Source: Rhodopseudomonas palustris
Lineage (GTDB): Bacteria; Pseudomonadota; Alphaproteobacteria; Rhizobiales; Xanthobacteraceae
Direction: 5' to 3'
DNA length: 64,000 bases
NCBI GenBank assembly: GCA_016215605.1
Contig: JACRJB010000014.1
Location: forward strand, 124,001 to 188,000
Shown here in pieces: positions 8,620-18,749 of this stretch. Every line of letters starts with the position of its first letter. The first letter of the stretch is position 1. The notes under the pieces are model-generated. The model ran no database searches. It had not been told where the DNA came from and saw nothing but the letters and a program-made list of their open reading frames with translations. A program made the translations under genes and the position numbers.

Positions 8620-10479
8620 ATGCCTGCATATCGATCCCGAACGACCACTCACGGCCGCAACATGGCCGGCGCGCGCGGCCTTTGGCGCGCCACCGGCATG
8701 AAGGATTCCGATTTCGGCAAGCCGATCATCGCCGTCGTCAACTCGTTCACCCAGTTCGTGCCGGGCCACGTGCATCTCAAGGACCTCGGTCAGCTCGTCG
8801 CACGCGAGATCGAGGCGGCCGGCGGCGTCGCCAAGGAGTTCAACACCATTGCGGTCGACGACGGCATCGCGATGGGCCATGACGGCATGCTGTACAGCCT
8901 GCCGTCGCGCGAACTGATCGCCGACAGCGTCGAATACATGGTCAACGCGCATTGCGCCGACGCGATGGTGTGTATTTCAAATTGCGACAAGATCACGCCC
9001 GGCATGCTGATGGCCGCGATGCGGCTCAACATCCCTGCGGTGTTCGTCTCCGGCGGGCCGATGGAAGCCGGCAAGGTGGTGCTGAAGGGCAAGACCCACG
9101 CGGTCGACCTGATCGACGCGATGGTTGCGGCTGCCGACAGCAGCATGACCGACGAAGACGTGCAGACGATGGAGCGTTCGGCGTGCCCGACCTGCGGCTC
9201 GTGCTCCGGCATGTTCACCGCCAATTCGATGAACTGCCTCGCCGAGGCGCTCGGCCTGGCGCTGCCCGGCAACGGCTCCGTGCTCGCCACGCACGCCGAT
9301 CGTAAGCGGCTGTTCGTCGAGGCCGGTCACACCATCGTCGATCTGGCGAGGCGCTACTACGAGGGCGACGACGAGTCGGTTCTGCCGCGCAAGATCGCCA
9401 GCTTCGAGGCGTTCGAGAACGCCATGACGCTCGACATCGCGATGGGCGGCTCGACCAACACCGTGCTGCATCTGCTCGCTGCGGCGCGCGAGGCCGAACT
9501 CGACTTCTCGATGAAGGACATCGACCGGTTGTCGCGCAAGGTGCCGTGCCTCAGCAAGATCGCCCCGTCGGTGTCCGACGTTCACATGGAGGACGTGCAT
9601 CGCGCCGGCGGCATCATGGCAATCCTGGGTGAGCTCGATCGCGGTGGCCTGATCCACAATTCCTGCCCGACGGTGCATTCCGAGACGCTCGGCGCCGCGC
9701 TGGCGCGCTGGGACATCCGCCAGAGCAACAGCGAAGCCGTCCGCACCTTCTACCGCGCCGCGCCGGGCGGCGTGCCGACCCAGACGGCGTTCAGCCAGGA
9801 TCGGCGCTACGACGACCTCGACCTCGACCGGCAGAAGGGCGTGATCCGCGATGTCGAGCACGCCTTCAGCAAGGATGGCGGCCTCGCCGTGCTGTACGGC
9901 AACATCGCGCAGGACGGCTGCATTGTGAAAACGGCGGGCGTCGACGCCTCGATCCTGACCTTCTCGGGTCCGGTGAAGGTGTTCGAAAGCCAGGACGACG
10001 CGGTGTCGGCGATCCTGACCAACAAGATCGTCGCCGGCGACGTCGTGGTGATCCGCTACGAAGGTCCGCGCGGCGGTCCGGGCATGCAGGAAATGCTGTA
10101 TCCGACCAGCTATCTGAAATCGAAGGGCCTCGGCAAAGCCTGCGCGCTGATCACCGACGGCCGGTTCTCGGGCGGCACCTCGGGCCTGTCGATCGGCCAC
10201 GTCTCGCCGGAAGCGGCGGAAGGCGGCCTGATCGGTCTGGTACGTAACGGCGACCGGATCTCGATCGACATCCCGAACCGCACGATCACACTCGACGTCT
10301 CGGACGCCGAGCTGGCGAAGCGCGGTCAGGAGGAAGAGGCCAAGGGTGACAAAGCCTGGCAGCCGGTCGATCGCACCCGCAAGGTCTCGGCCGCCCTGCA
10401 GGCCTACGCGGCGCTGACCACCAGCGCGGCCAACGGCGCGGTCCGCGACGTCAATCGCCGGCTCGGCAAGGGCAAGTAG
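8620..10479 (+). CDS. ilvD: Dihydroxy-acid dehydratase
   Basis: IlvD dehydrates 2,3-dihydroxy-isovalerate and its methylvalerate homologue to 2-keto acids in valine and isoleucine synthesis, using an Fe-S cluster. The N terminus [20 protein letters not shown] matches long-form bacterial IlvD, as does the length of 619 residues. Cluster ligands are visible in [10 protein letters not shown] and [11 protein letters not shown]. The gene stands alone, followed by a hairpin terminator. An overlapping 501-residue frame on the opposite strand is a composition artefact. Confidence 0.97.
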   Translation: MPAYRSRTTTHGRNMAGARGLWRATGMKDSDFGKPIIAVVNSFTQFVPGHVHLKDLGQLVAREIEAAGGVAKEFNTIAVDDGIAMGHDGMLYSLPSRELIADSVEYMVNAHCADAMVCISNCDKITPGMLMAAMRLNIPAVFVSGGPMEAGKVVLKGKTHAVDLIDAMVAAADSSMTDEDVQTMERSACPTCGSCSGMFTANSMNCLAEALGLALPGNGSVLATHADRKRLFVEAGHTIVDLARRYYEGDDESVLPRKIASFEAFENAMTLDIAMGGSTNTVLHLLAAAREAELDFSMKDIDRLSRKVPCLSKIAPSVSDVHMEDVHRAGGIMAILGELDRGGLIHNSCPTVHSETLGAALARWDIRQSNSEAVRTFYRAAPGGVPTQTAFSQDRRYDDLDLDRQKGVIRDVEHAFSKDGGLAVLYGNIAQDGCIVKTAGVDASILTFSGPVKVFESQDDAVSAILTNKIVAGDVVVIRYEGPRGGPGMQEMLYPTSYLKSKGLGKACALITDGRFSGGTSGLSIGHVSPEAAEGGLIGLVRNGDRISIDIPNRTITLDVSDAELAKRGQEEEAKGDKAWQPVDRTRKVSAALQAYAALTTSAANGAVRDVNRRLGKGK

Positions 10480-10530
10480 CACGCGCCTGGCGTGGCGCCG
10501 CCACGTGCGGTCCGCAGTCTGATAATAAAG

Positions 10531-10561
10531 AACGAGCGCCGCGATGGGGCTCGTTTCATTT
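10531..10561 (+). terminator. Probable ilvD terminator
   Basis: AACGAGC and GCTCGTT form a stem around an 11-base spacer, followed by the weak T-rich run TCATTTT. It starts 52 bases after the ilvD stop. Confidence 0.6.
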
Positions 10562-10633
10562 TGGGCCTGACGTCATCGCTGTTGAACTTTGGACGCCGGG
10601 TGGCGGGACGCCTTGGTGGGACGAGCGGCGTTG

Positions 10634-11437
10634 CTAACCCGATTTTCTCAGCCCGGTCGGCTGGCGGCGCCGGAGCTGATAGGCGCGCAAGGCTTCGCCG
10701 AACGCCAGGAAAATAGCGCGGTTGATCGGGTTGTGCTGCGGGTCGTATTCCGCATGCCACTGCACGCCGAGCGCGAAGCCCGGCGCCCCGTCGATACAGA
10801 TCGCCTCGATCGTGCCGTCCTCGGCGATGCCTTCGATCACGATCCGCCCGCCGGGGTCGAGGATGCCCTGGCCGTGCAGCGAGTTGACCCGGATCAGGTC
10901 GCGGCCGAGCAGCCGCGCGAACACGCCCTCCGGCTTGAGCTGGACGTCGTGGCGATCCGCGAACACCACGGTCGCGTCGGGGTGGATTTCGCCGGTCTCG
11001 AGTCGCGGCATGCGGTGGTTGATGCGGCCCGGCAGTTCGCGGATCTCCGGATGCAGCGATCCGCCGAACGCCACGTTCATTTCCTGCAGGCCGCGGCAGA
11101 TGCCGAGCAGGGGGATGCCGCGGTCGACGCAGGTGCGGACCAGCTGCAACGCCAGCCCATCGCGGGCTTCGTCGTAAGGCTCGTGGCGCGGGTGGGGTTC
11201 GGCGTTGAAATGGGTCGGATGAACGTTGGCGCGTCCGCCGGTGAGCAAGATACCGTCCACGACTTCGAGCAGTTCCTCGATATCGGTGATTTCGGAGCAT
11301 CCGGCGAACATCAGCGGCAGGGCGTTGGCAACCTCCGACACCGCGCGCAGGTTGCGCTCGCCGACGTGCTGAACGGCAAATCGATTGTCGACGAGATGGG
11401 CGTTGCCGATCACGCCGACCACCGCTCTGCGCGTCAT
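10634..11437 (-). CDS. Gamma-glutamyl-gamma-aminobutyrate hydrolase family protein
   Basis: This class I glutamine amidotransferase-like hydrolase of 267 residues resembles PuuD, which frees GABA from gamma-glutamyl-GABA in putrescine breakdown. The catalytic Cys is in LGICRGLQEMN and the His/Glu pair in GVQWHAEYDP; the GGRANVHP segment is typical of the peptidase C26 branch. The start at 11437 has an AAGGAGGA site. No other putrescine genes are adjacent, so the exact gamma-glutamyl substrate is open. Confidence 0.85.
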   Translation of the reverse strand: MTRRAVVGVIGNAHLVDNRFAVQHVGERNLRAVSEVANALPLMFAGCSEITDIEELLEVVDGILLTGGRANVHPTHFNAEPHPRHEPYDEARDGLALQLVRTCVDRGIPLLGICRGLQEMNVAFGGSLHPEIRELPGRINHRMPRLETGEIHPDATVVFADRHDVQLKPEGVFARLLGRDLIRVNSLHGQGILDPGGRIVIEGIAEDGTIEAICIDGAPGFALGVQWHAEYDPQHNPINRAIFLAFGEALRAYQLRRRQPTGLRKSG

Positions 11438-11456
11438 TCGATTCCTCCTTGACATT

Positions 11457-11479
11457 CTTTTGGACCATACATCCAAAAG
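11457..11479. promoter_or_regulatory. Inverted repeat upstream of the C26 hydrolase gene
   Basis: CTTTTGGA and TCCAAAAG are exact 8-base arms separated by 7 bases, about 20 bases before the start at 11437. The form suits a dimeric repressor site; the cognate factor is unknown. Confidence 0.45.
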
Positions 11480-11676
11480 GGGAAAAATCGAGTGCGAGGA
11501 TCATCCGGATTCGACTGACAGCCCTGCGCTGGCGCGAATCCAGACCTCCAGACCGAGCAGCAACAGGCCATGGACACAGTCTCGTCGCGAGGGTCGGCTG
11601 AACTGCGCGATGCTAGGTCCGAACTGATCGCCGCCGCGGCCGCCCCTGTGAACATCCATTCATCCCGGATCGACCG

Positions 11677-13488
11677 ATGAGCGCGCCCTCGCGGCCCGAG
11701 GTCAAGGCGGCTGCCGCGCAATCCAGCGCTTCGCCTTCTTCCGGCCGTTGGCTGTTTCCCGCCGGCCTGCGCAATTTCGTCCGCAATCGGGAAATCGGTC
11801 TGGTGATCGTCGCGGCGATGATCGGGCTGGCGTCGGGTCTGCTGGTGGCGGCGATCGCGACGCTGAGCGAACTCGCCCATTCCGTGTTGTTCGATATCCC
11901 GTTCGAGTCCCGGCTGAGCGCGACCGGAGTGATCTCCTGGCAGCGGACGCTGCTGGTGCCGATCGCCGGGGCGATCGTGCTGGCGCTGATCAGCATCTAC
12001 TATGTCGGCCGCTTCAAGGGTCAGCTCGCCGACGCGATCGAGGCCAATGCGCTGTACGGCGGCCGGGTGTCGATGCGCGGCAGCCTGCTGATCTCGATCC
12101 AGACCCTGCTGTCGAACGGCTTCGGCGCGTCCGTCGGGCTCGAAGCCGGATACACGCAGATCTGCGCCGCGTTCAGTTCTCATATCGGACAGCGGTTGGC
12201 GGCGCGCCGCGCCGACATGCGGCTGCTGGTGGCGTGCGGCGCCGCCGGTGCGATCAGCGCGGCGTTCTCGGCGCCGCTGGCCGGCGCGTTCTTCGCCTTC
12301 GAGGTGGTGCTCGGCGCCTACACTGCAGCCAGCCTGGTGCCGGTGATCGCCAGCGCCGTGGCGGCCTGGCTGGTGACCCGGCATCTCGCGCATCAGCAAT
12401 TCCTGATGGTGCCGGGGGTGCCGACGCCGGTGTCGGTCGAGATGATCGGCCAGGTCATGGTCGTCGGCATTCTCTGTGCGTTCTTCAGCATCGTGGTGAT
12501 GCTCGCGGTGGCGTTCGCAGAGCGGATGCTGCAGCGGATCACCTGGCTGCGCGGGGCGGTTCGGTTCGTCGTCGGCGCGGCGATGCTGGGGGGCCTTGGG
12601 CTGTTGACGCCGACCGTGCTCGGTTCCGGCCACGGCGCGATGCAGATCCTGCTGGTCAGCAATCCGACCTGGCTGATGCTGACGACCACGATCCTGCTCA
12701 AGACCGCGGCGTCGGCGATCTCACTCGGCGCCGGCTTTCGCGGCGGCCTGTTCTTCGCTTCGCTGATGCTGGGCTCGATGATCGGCCAGCTTTACAGCAC
12801 GGTGCTGAGCGGGCCTTTCCCCAGCCTCGCGCTGCAGCCGGGGACCGCGGCGGTGGCAGGCATGGCGGCGCTCGGCACCGGCGTGCTCGGCGCGCCGTTC
12901 AGCATGATCTGTCTCGCGCTCGAACTCACCGGCGATTTCTCCGTGACGGTCGGCGCCGTGGTCGCGGCCTCGATCAGCGCGATGATCGTGCGCGAATTGT
13001 TCGGCTACAGCTTCGCCACCTGGCGTTTCCATCTGCGCGGCGAGGCGATCCGCGGGCCGCAGGATATCGGCTGGGTTCGGCAGATCAGCGCGGCGACTTT
13101 GATGCGTTCGGACTTTGAATCAGCGCCGGCCGGCCTGCCGATTGTCGAGGCGCAGAAGCTGTTTCCGCCGGGCCGGATCAAGCAAGTGGTCTTGAGGCAA
13201 ACCGATGGCAGGTACGGCGGAATAGTGGAGGCCCCGGAGTTGCACGGGACCGCCCATCCCGGCGACCAGAGTCTCGATCGCCTCGCGCATCAGCGCCACG
13301 AGTTCCTGCTGCCGGACGTCACCGTGCGCGACATCCTCGCCGCGTTCGATCGCAGCGAGGCCGACGTGCTGGCGGTGGTGAACAACGCCGATGAGCGGGT
13401 GACCATCGGTCTCGTCAGCGAGGCGCATGTGCTGCGCACCTTCGCCACCGAACTCGAACGGCGCAATCAGGAAGTGTTCTTCCGCTGA
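11677..13488 (+). CDS. CLC-family chloride channel or H+/Cl- antiporter
   Basis: This membrane protein of 603 residues has about ten hydrophobic segments over residues 30-440. The CLC filter regions can be traced as LGSGHGAM, SVGLEAGYTQ (the gating Glu in a variant of GxEGP) and RGGLFFASLMLG (a variant of GxFxP). The last 140 residues form a cytoplasmic tail with at least one CBS-like segment (DVTVRDILAAFDRSEADVLAVV). The replacement of Pro by Ala in the Glu motif departs from ClcA. It converges with the GntR gene with only 12 bases between them. Confidence 0.85.
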   Translation: MSAPSRPEVKAAAAQSSASPSSGRWLFPAGLRNFVRNREIGLVIVAAMIGLASGLLVAAIATLSELAHSVLFDIPFESRLSATGVISWQRTLLVPIAGAIVLALISIYYVGRFKGQLADAIEANALYGGRVSMRGSLLISIQTLLSNGFGASVGLEAGYTQICAAFSSHIGQRLAARRADMRLLVACGAAGAISAAFSAPLAGAFFAFEVVLGAYTAASLVPVIASAVAAWLVTRHLAHQQFLMVPGVPTPVSVEMIGQVMVVGILCAFFSIVVMLAVAFAERMLQRITWLRGAVRFVVGAAMLGGLGLLTPTVLGSGHGAMQILLVSNPTWLMLTTTILLKTAASAISLGAGFRGGLFFASLMLGSMIGQLYSTVLSGPFPSLALQPGTAAVAGMAALGTGVLGAPFSMICLALELTGDFSVTVGAVVAASISAMIVRELFGYSFATWRFHLRGEAIRGPQDIGWVRQISAATLMRSDFESAPAGLPIVEAQKLFPPGRIKQVVLRQTDGRYGGIVEAPELHGTAHPGDQSLDRLAHQRHEFLLPDVTVRDILAAFDRSEADVLAVVNNADERVTIGLVSEAHVLRTFATELERRNQEVFFR

Positions 13489-13500
13489 TCGCGGTTCGGC

Positions 13501-14271
13501 TCAGGGACGCAGGTCCATGTCGATCCGGATGAAATCGCCCCGATAGGTGACTTCCGCGAGGTAGATCACGCCGCGATCGGCGGTGGTGAACACCCGGCGG
13601 ACTTCCGCGACCGGCGAGTTCAGAGGCACCTTCAACAGCTTCGCCACTTCGATGTCGGCGGTGCCGATCGTCAGGGTTTGGCGGGCGGTCGCGATCTTGA
13701 GCCCAGGCATCTCCTTCATCACCTGGATCACGGTCTGCTTGCGGAATTTCGCCGGGGCGCGCTTGAAGATCTTCTCGTCCAGGTAGATCAGGATCACGCA
13801 ATACGGCTGGCCGTCGCGCGAGTGCACCCGGCGCATGAAGACGTAGCGATCCGCGGCCTTGCCGTCGCTGGGCTGCAACGGCGCCTCCGTCAGGCTTTCG
13901 TTGATGTTGATGATCTGCGGAGAGGTGTCGCGATAGACCTCGGCAAGTTCGGCGACCGAGGTCTCGACCTTGAGCCAGCGATCCTGCTTCACCGAGCCGG
14001 TGATGAAAGTGCCGCGGCCCTGTTGCGCTTCGAGAAGGCCGTCCCGCGCCAACAGCTCGACCGCCTGCCGGATCGTCACCCGGGACACGCCGAACTCTTC
14101 GGCCAGCGCTTCGTTCGCCGGCAGCCGCATGCCGCGCGACCAGATCTGGCGCGCGATCCGCTGCCGGAAGATGTCGGCGATCTGCGCGTATTTCGGCACG
14201 TGGCTGTCGGTGCTCAGGTCCATGCCGTGAGCTTGGCGATCCGGGTTGCGAGGCGCCTTGATCCTGCTCAT
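13501..14271 (-). CDS. GntR family regulator, HutC/UTRA type
   Basis: This regulator of 256 residues has an N-terminal winged helix (LAEEFGVSRVTIRQAVELLA, about residues 60-79) and a UTRA-type effector domain of about 150 residues ending in VTYRGDFIRIDMDLRP. Its ATG overlaps the TGA of the GMC oxidoreductase gene (ATGA), so it is the last gene of that operon and probably controls it and the divergent transporter. The effector is likely the substrate or a product of the pathway. An alternative start is the ATG at 14223. Confidence 0.85.
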   Translation of the reverse strand: MSRIKAPRNPDRQAHGMDLSTDSHVPKYAQIADIFRQRIARQIWSRGMRLPANEALAEEFGVSRVTIRQAVELLARDGLLEAQQGRGTFITGSVKQDRWLKVETSVAELAEVYRDTSPQIININESLTEAPLQPSDGKAADRYVFMRRVHSRDGQPYCVILIYLDEKIFKRAPAKFRKQTVIQVMKEMPGLKIATARQTLTIGTADIEVAKLLKVPLNSPVAEVRRVFTTADRGVIYLAEVTYRGDFIRIDMDLRP

Positions 14272-15863
14272 GACGCGATCAGGGCGGCGCCCTTTTCCCC
14301 GATCATCAGGCTCGCGGCGTTGGTATTGGCCGAGGTGATCAGCGGCATCACCGAGGCGTCGACCACGCGCAGCCGCTCGACGCCGCGCACGCGCAGGCGC
14401 GGATCGACCACCGCGCCGTCGTCGGAGCCCATCCGGCAGGTGCCGCAGGCGTGGAACACCGTGCCGCCGGTGCTGCGCGCGAATTCCCACAGTCCGGCGG
14501 CGTCGTTGACGGCCGCGCCCGGCACCACGTCGAGGTCCCAGCGATCGCGGAACGAAGGCTGCCGATAGATGTCGCGGAGAATCTCGAGGCCTGCGACGAT
14601 CGTCTTGCGATCGATCTCACGCTCGAAATAATTCGGCACGATGGTGGGCTGCTCGAACGGATCGGTCGAGCGCACCGTGAGATGGCCACGCGATTCGGCG
14701 TGACATTGCCACACCGAGGCGGTGAAGCCCGAGTAGCTGTGCAGCGGCTCGCCGGGCTTGTCGACCGACAGCGGCATCACGTTGAACTGCACGTCGGGGC
14801 GGCCATTCCGTGCGTGGCGCGTACAGGCCGCGCCGCCGACCTGTCCGGCGCCGGCGGTGAGCGGCCCGTTGCCCGCGAGCAGCCATTGCAGGCCCATCTT
14901 GGCCAGGCCGACCGGGCTGCGCACCTGATCGTTCAGCGAATGCTTCTGCTTCAGCCGCACGATCATCCGCGCCTGATAGTGATCCTGCAGGTTGCGCCCC
15001 ACCTCGGGCGACTCGGCCACTAGCTTGATGCCGAGGCCGCGCAGCAGCGCTGCGGGCCCGATGCCGGAGAGCTGCAGCAGTTGCGGCGATTGCAGCGCGC
15101 CGGCCGACAGGATCACTTCGCTCTCGGCGCGTGCCTGGACGGTTTGTCCGTCCTTGATCCATTCGACGCCGGTGGCGGTGGTGCCGTCGAACAGCACCCG
15201 GCTCGCTTGCGCCCCGGTTACGATCGTGAGGTTGGCGCGGTGCCTGATCGGATGCAGGAAGGCCGAGGCCGAACTGCTGCGCCAGCGCCGTCCGATGCCG
15301 AGCTGGTACGCGCCGACGCCGTAGGTCGTCTCGGCGTTGAAATCCGGATTGCGCGGCAGGCCGAAGTCGACGCCGGCCTGTACCCACGCCGCCGCCGCTT
15401 CGCTGCCGGTGCGCAGATCCGAGACTTCGAATTCGCCGAAGCCGCCGTGAAACTGGCTGTCGCCACCGCGATAGCGTTCGTAGCGCCGGAAATAGGGGAG
15501 CAGATCGCGATAGTTCCAGCCGGTCGCGCCGAGCCGCTCCCAATCGTCGAAGCCGTCGGCCTGACCGCGAATGAAGATCAGCCCGTTGATCGACGACGAT
15601 CCGCCCAGCACCCGGCCGCGCGGCCAGACGATGGCGCGCCCGCCGGAGCCTTCGCCGGGCTCTGTGATGAATTTGCGCGAGAAGCGGTCGTCGTAGATCG
15701 AGCGATAGTAGCCGACCGGCAGCTTCAGCCAGATGTTGCGATCCGATCCGCCGGCCTCCAGCAGCAGCACGCGACAGGCCGGATCGGCGGACAGCCGATT
15801 GGCGACGACGCAGCCCGCCGAACCGGCGCCGACGATGATGTAGTCGTAACCCTGCGCCATCAT
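14268..15863 (-). CDS. GMC-family FAD oxidoreductase (choline dehydrogenase-like)
   Basis: This flavoenzyme of 531 residues oxidises an alcohol to an aldehyde or acid. The ADP-binding motif VGAGSAGCVVANRLS is at the N terminus, GMC signature 1 is GRVLGGSSSINGLIFIRG, signature 2 is ILSAGALQSPQLLQLSGIG, and the C terminus has HACGTCRMG and ANTNAASLMIGEKG with the catalytic His/Asn pair. The start at 15863 begins MMAQGYDY after GAGGA. The neighbouring enolase-superfamily dehydratase and ABC transporter suggest breakdown of a hydroxylated small molecule rather than choline, since no betaine genes are present. Confidence 0.9.
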   Translation of the reverse strand: MMAQGYDYIIVGAGSAGCVVANRLSADPACRVLLLEAGGSDRNIWLKLPVGYYRSIYDDRFSRKFITEPGEGSGGRAIVWPRGRVLGGSSSINGLIFIRGQADGFDDWERLGATGWNYRDLLPYFRRYERYRGGDSQFHGGFGEFEVSDLRTGSEAAAAWVQAGVDFGLPRNPDFNAETTYGVGAYQLGIGRRWRSSSASAFLHPIRHRANLTIVTGAQASRVLFDGTTATGVEWIKDGQTVQARAESEVILSAGALQSPQLLQLSGIGPAALLRGLGIKLVAESPEVGRNLQDHYQARMIVRLKQKHSLNDQVRSPVGLAKMGLQWLLAGNGPLTAGAGQVGGAACTRHARNGRPDVQFNVMPLSVDKPGEPLHSYSGFTASVWQCHAESRGHLTVRSTDPFEQPTIVPNYFEREIDRKTIVAGLEILRDIYRQPSFRDRWDLDVVPGAAVNDAAGLWEFARSTGGTVFHACGTCRMGSDDGAVVDPRLRVRGVERLRVVDASVMPLITSANTNAASLMIGEKGAALIAS

Positions 15864-15873
15864 GGCCGTGTCC

Positions 15874-17001
15874 TCAAGCGGTGCGATAGCGTTCGATCGA
15901 GGCCAGATCCGGCACAAAGCCGAGGCCCGCATCCTCGCCGAGCGAGACGCGGCCGTCGGCGATCGCGGCGACCGGCCCACAAAACTCTTCGCGCAGCGGA
16001 TTGTCGTTGGCGTCGACCTCCAGCAGGCCGTCGCCGCCGATGCCGGCCAGCACATGAGCCGAAGCGAGCAGGCCGATGCCGCCGCCGAGATAGTGCGGAC
16101 AGAATCGCTTGCCGGCGGCGAGAATTTCGCGGGCGATCGGAGCGCAGGCGGAGATCCCGCCCCATTTGGCAATGTCGGGCTGGATCACGCCGAGCGTATC
16201 GTCGGCCAGCGCCTGGCGAAACGCATCGCGGCCTGCGAAGTTTTCACCTGCGGCGAGCGGCATTCCGGCGACGTCGTGCAACTTCTGCCAGTCCGGCCAA
16301 GGGCAATCGGCGCGGATCGGTTCTTCCAGCCAGGCAAGGCCGTAGTCGCGCAGGCTTGGTGCGATCTCGCACGCTTGTTGCAGCGTCCATGCCTGATTGG
16401 CGTCGACGGCGAGCATGCCATCGCCGATCAGCGCGCGCAGCGACGCGAGATTGGCGCAATCGGTCTGCGTCCCGAAACCGATCTTCAGCTTCAGGGCGCG
16501 GTGGCCGCGGGCGAGCGCGGCCTCGGCCATCCGACGCGTCCCGGTCGGATTGAGGCCGCTGGCGTAAACCTTGATCGTCGCGTTCGCGCCGCCGAGCAAC
16601 CGCCACAGCGGAGTCCGATGTCGTCTGGCGAAAATATCCCACAGCGCGAGATCGATCCCGGCAATCGCCTGCGCGAACGGACCCTGCTCGCCGGACTGCA
16701 GCGCCAGCACCGAGGTGCGCTGCGTCGCCATCGCCCACAGCTCGGAGGGATGTTGCGCCTTGCCGCCGCCGAGCATCGGCGCCAGGATCTCGTTGACGAT
16801 GCGGGTGCGATGTTCCGCGCCGGTCGACGGAAAATTCGCCCACACCTCGCCGAAGCCGACGACACCGTCTTCATCCGTCGCCTTCACGAACACGGCAGGG
16901 CGATCGAGCATGCGGCCGAACGAGGTCACCACCGGCGCCTCGAGCGGATAGCGATAGCACCGCGCCTCGATGCTGCGGACGACAAGAGCCGACGCTGTCA
17001 T
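15874..17001 (-). CDS. Mandelate racemase/muconate lactonizing enzyme family protein
   Basis: This enolase-superfamily enzyme of 375 residues removes a proton alpha to a carboxylate to racemise, dehydrate or cycloisomerise its substrate. Visible catalytic parts are the KLKIG lysine pair, metal ligands in VDANQAW, WLEEPI and AAGENF, and a C-terminal His in HYLGGGIGL. A Lys pair plus a distal His suggests the mandelate racemase or acid-sugar dehydratase group. It is the first gene of the leftward operon and is divergent from the ABC transporter. Confidence 0.88.
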   Translation of the reverse strand: MTASALVVRSIEARCYRYPLEAPVVTSFGRMLDRPAVFVKATDEDGVVGFGEVWANFPSTGAEHRTRIVNEILAPMLGGGKAQHPSELWAMATQRTSVLALQSGEQGPFAQAIAGIDLALWDIFARRHRTPLWRLLGGANATIKVYASGLNPTGTRRMAEAALARGHRALKLKIGFGTQTDCANLASLRALIGDGMLAVDANQAWTLQQACEIAPSLRDYGLAWLEEPIRADCPWPDWQKLHDVAGMPLAAGENFAGRDAFRQALADDTLGVIQPDIAKWGGISACAPIAREILAAGKRFCPHYLGGGIGLLASAHVLAGIGGDGLLEVDANDNPLREEFCGPVAAIADGRVSLGEDAGLGFVPDLASIERYRTA

Positions 17002-17056
17002 GCGATCATCCGAATTCGACCCCGTCCGATCGCGCGTCGTCGGGGTCCACTTGTAT

Positions 17057-17080
17057 GGTCATCCTATTCATAGTATGACC
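17057..17080. promoter_or_regulatory. Candidate operator between divergent operons
   Basis: GGTCAT and ATGACC form an inverted repeat with a 12-base spacer whose core CTATTCATAG is itself nearly palindromic. It lies midway between the enolase-family gene (start 17001) and the permease gene (start 17121), the expected place for the local GntR regulator to act. Confidence 0.5.
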
Positions 17081-17120
17081 TCGCCGCCGGATGATCAACA
17101 CAGATTGACGCAGGGCTGGG

Positions 17121-17891
17121 ATGGACCGCAACAAGGGCACGCGCTTTTTGCTGGCATTGACGCCGTGGATCGGCGTCATCGCCGTCTGGTACGCGGTGCG
17201 CTGGAGCGGTCTGGTCAATCCGGCGCTGATCCCGGCGCCGCACCGGGTGGCAGCGAGGTTCGTCGAGCTCCTGATGAACGAGGGGCTGCTGTGGGACGTG
17301 TTCGCCTCGACCCGCCGCGTGCTGATCGGCGTCGTTCTTGGAATCTCCGCGGCGGTGCCGGTCGGGTTCCTGCTCGGCTGGTATCGCAACGTCCGCACGC
17401 TCGCCAATCCGATGATCAACTTCTTCCGCGCGTTGCCGCCGATCGCGCTGATTCCGTTGGTGATCGTGTATTTCGGCGTCGACGAGGTCGCCAAGATGGT
17501 GATCCTGTTCTACGCCTCGTTCTTCGCCGGGGTGATCGTGATGTACGAGGGGGTGTCGCAGATCACGCCGCTGTATATCCGGGTGGCGCAGACGCTCGGC
17601 GCCAGCGAATGGGAGATCTTCCGCAAGGTCATCATCCCGCTCACCGTGCCGCACATCCTGACCGCGCTGCGGGTCGCGCTCGGCGTCGCCTGGGCGACGC
17701 TGGTGGCGTCCGAACTGATCGCGGCGCAGCGTGGCTTGGGCGCGCTGATCCAGAACGCGTCGACCTATTTCCTGCTCGACGTGATCTATGTCGGCATCAT
17801 CTGCATCGGCTGTATCGCGCTGATCATGGACACGATCCTGCGTCGATTCAGCGCGCGGCTGTTGGTCTGGCAGGAAAGGGCCTCGGCATGA
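17121..17891 (+). CDS. ABC transporter permease, SsuC/TauC-like
   Basis: This inner-membrane permease of 256 residues has about six hydrophobic segments and the EAA loop AQTLGASEWEIFRKVIIPL that docks to the ATPase. It belongs to the nitrate/sulfonate/taurine importer group. Its TGA overlaps the ATG of the ATPase gene (ATGA), which shows an operon. No desulfonating enzyme is nearby, so sulfonate need not be the cargo. Confidence 0.9.
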   Translation: MDRNKGTRFLLALTPWIGVIAVWYAVRWSGLVNPALIPAPHRVAARFVELLMNEGLLWDVFASTRRVLIGVVLGISAAVPVGFLLGWYRNVRTLANPMINFFRALPPIALIPLVIVYFGVDEVAKMVILFYASFFAGVIVMYEGVSQITPLYIRVAQTLGASEWEIFRKVIIPLTVPHILTALRVALGVAWATLVASELIAAQRGLGALIQNASTYFLLDVIYVGIICIGCIALIMDTILRRFSARLLVWQERASA

Positions 17892-18718
17892 GCGACCAGA
17901 TGCCCCTCAAGACCCATCGCGCCCGCTTCGACAACGTCTCGTTGTCGTTCGACACGCCGAAGGGCAGGCTGCAGGTCGTCGACAATGTCAGCTACGACAT
18001 CAACGATGGCGATTTCGTCGCGGTGATCGGCCCATCCGGCTGTGGTAAGACCACGATGATGAGCATGCTGGCCGGCTTCATGAAGCCGACCACCGGCCGC
18101 GTGCTGTTCGACGGCGCGCCCGTAAAGGGGCCGGGGCCGGAGCGCGGCGTGATCTTTCAGGAATACGGCGTGTTCCCCTGGCTCACGGTGCGCGAGAACA
18201 TCGCCTTCGGCCTCGGGCTTCAGGCCAATCGGGAGATGGCGGCGGAGCGTGACGCGGTCTGCGACCATTATCTGTCGATGATGGGGCTGACCGATTTCGC
18301 CGGTGCGTTTCCGAAGCATCTGTCGGGTGGCATGCGGCAGCGGCTGGCGATCGCGCGGGCCTATGCGGTGAAGCCGCAGTTCCTGCTGATGGACGAGCCG
18401 TTCGGTGCGCTCGATGCGCAGACCCGTTCCAACATGCAGAACCTGCTGCTGGAGGTGCTGCACTCCGAGAAGAAGACCGTCATGCTGATCACCCACTCGG
18501 TCGAGGAGGCGATCTACATGGCGTCGAGGATCGTGGTGGTGACGGCGCGGCCGGCGCGGATCAAACAGATCATCGAAGTGCCGTTCGCCTATCCGCGCGA
18601 GGAGTCGATTCAGGAAAGGCCTGAATACGGTGAGTTGCGCAGCCACATCCGGGATTTGGTGATGAGCGAATATCGCGCGCAGCAGGCGCAGACCGCGAGG
18701 GCGTCGTTTTCCGAATAA
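17888..18718 (+). CDS. ABC transporter ATP-binding protein, SsuB/TauB-like
   Basis: This ATPase of 276 residues has Walker A GPSGCGKTTMM, the signature LSGGMRQRLAIARAYA, Walker B FLLMDEPFGALD and the switch His in LITHSVEEA. It energises the permease encoded just before it. The start at 17888 overlaps the permease stop by four bases. The substrate-binding gene follows after 31 bases. Confidence 0.93.
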   Translation: MSDQMPLKTHRARFDNVSLSFDTPKGRLQVVDNVSYDINDGDFVAVIGPSGCGKTTMMSMLAGFMKPTTGRVLFDGAPVKGPGPERGVIFQEYGVFPWLTVRENIAFGLGLQANREMAAERDAVCDHYLSMMGLTDFAGAFPKHLSGGMRQRLAIARAYAVKPQFLLMDEPFGALDAQTRSNMQNLLLEVLHSEKKTVMLITHSVEEAIYMASRIVVVTARPARIKQIIEVPFAYPREESIQERPEYGELRSHIRDLVMSEYRAQQAQTARASFSE

Positions 18719-18749
18719 GCCGACACAATAACCACAGGGAGGATCGATC

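Noticed and set aside
8977-10482. A 501-residue open frame opposite ilvD
   Set aside because: It is fully antisense to ilvD, with the Arg/His/Gln-rich composition of a shadow frame and no recognisable motif.
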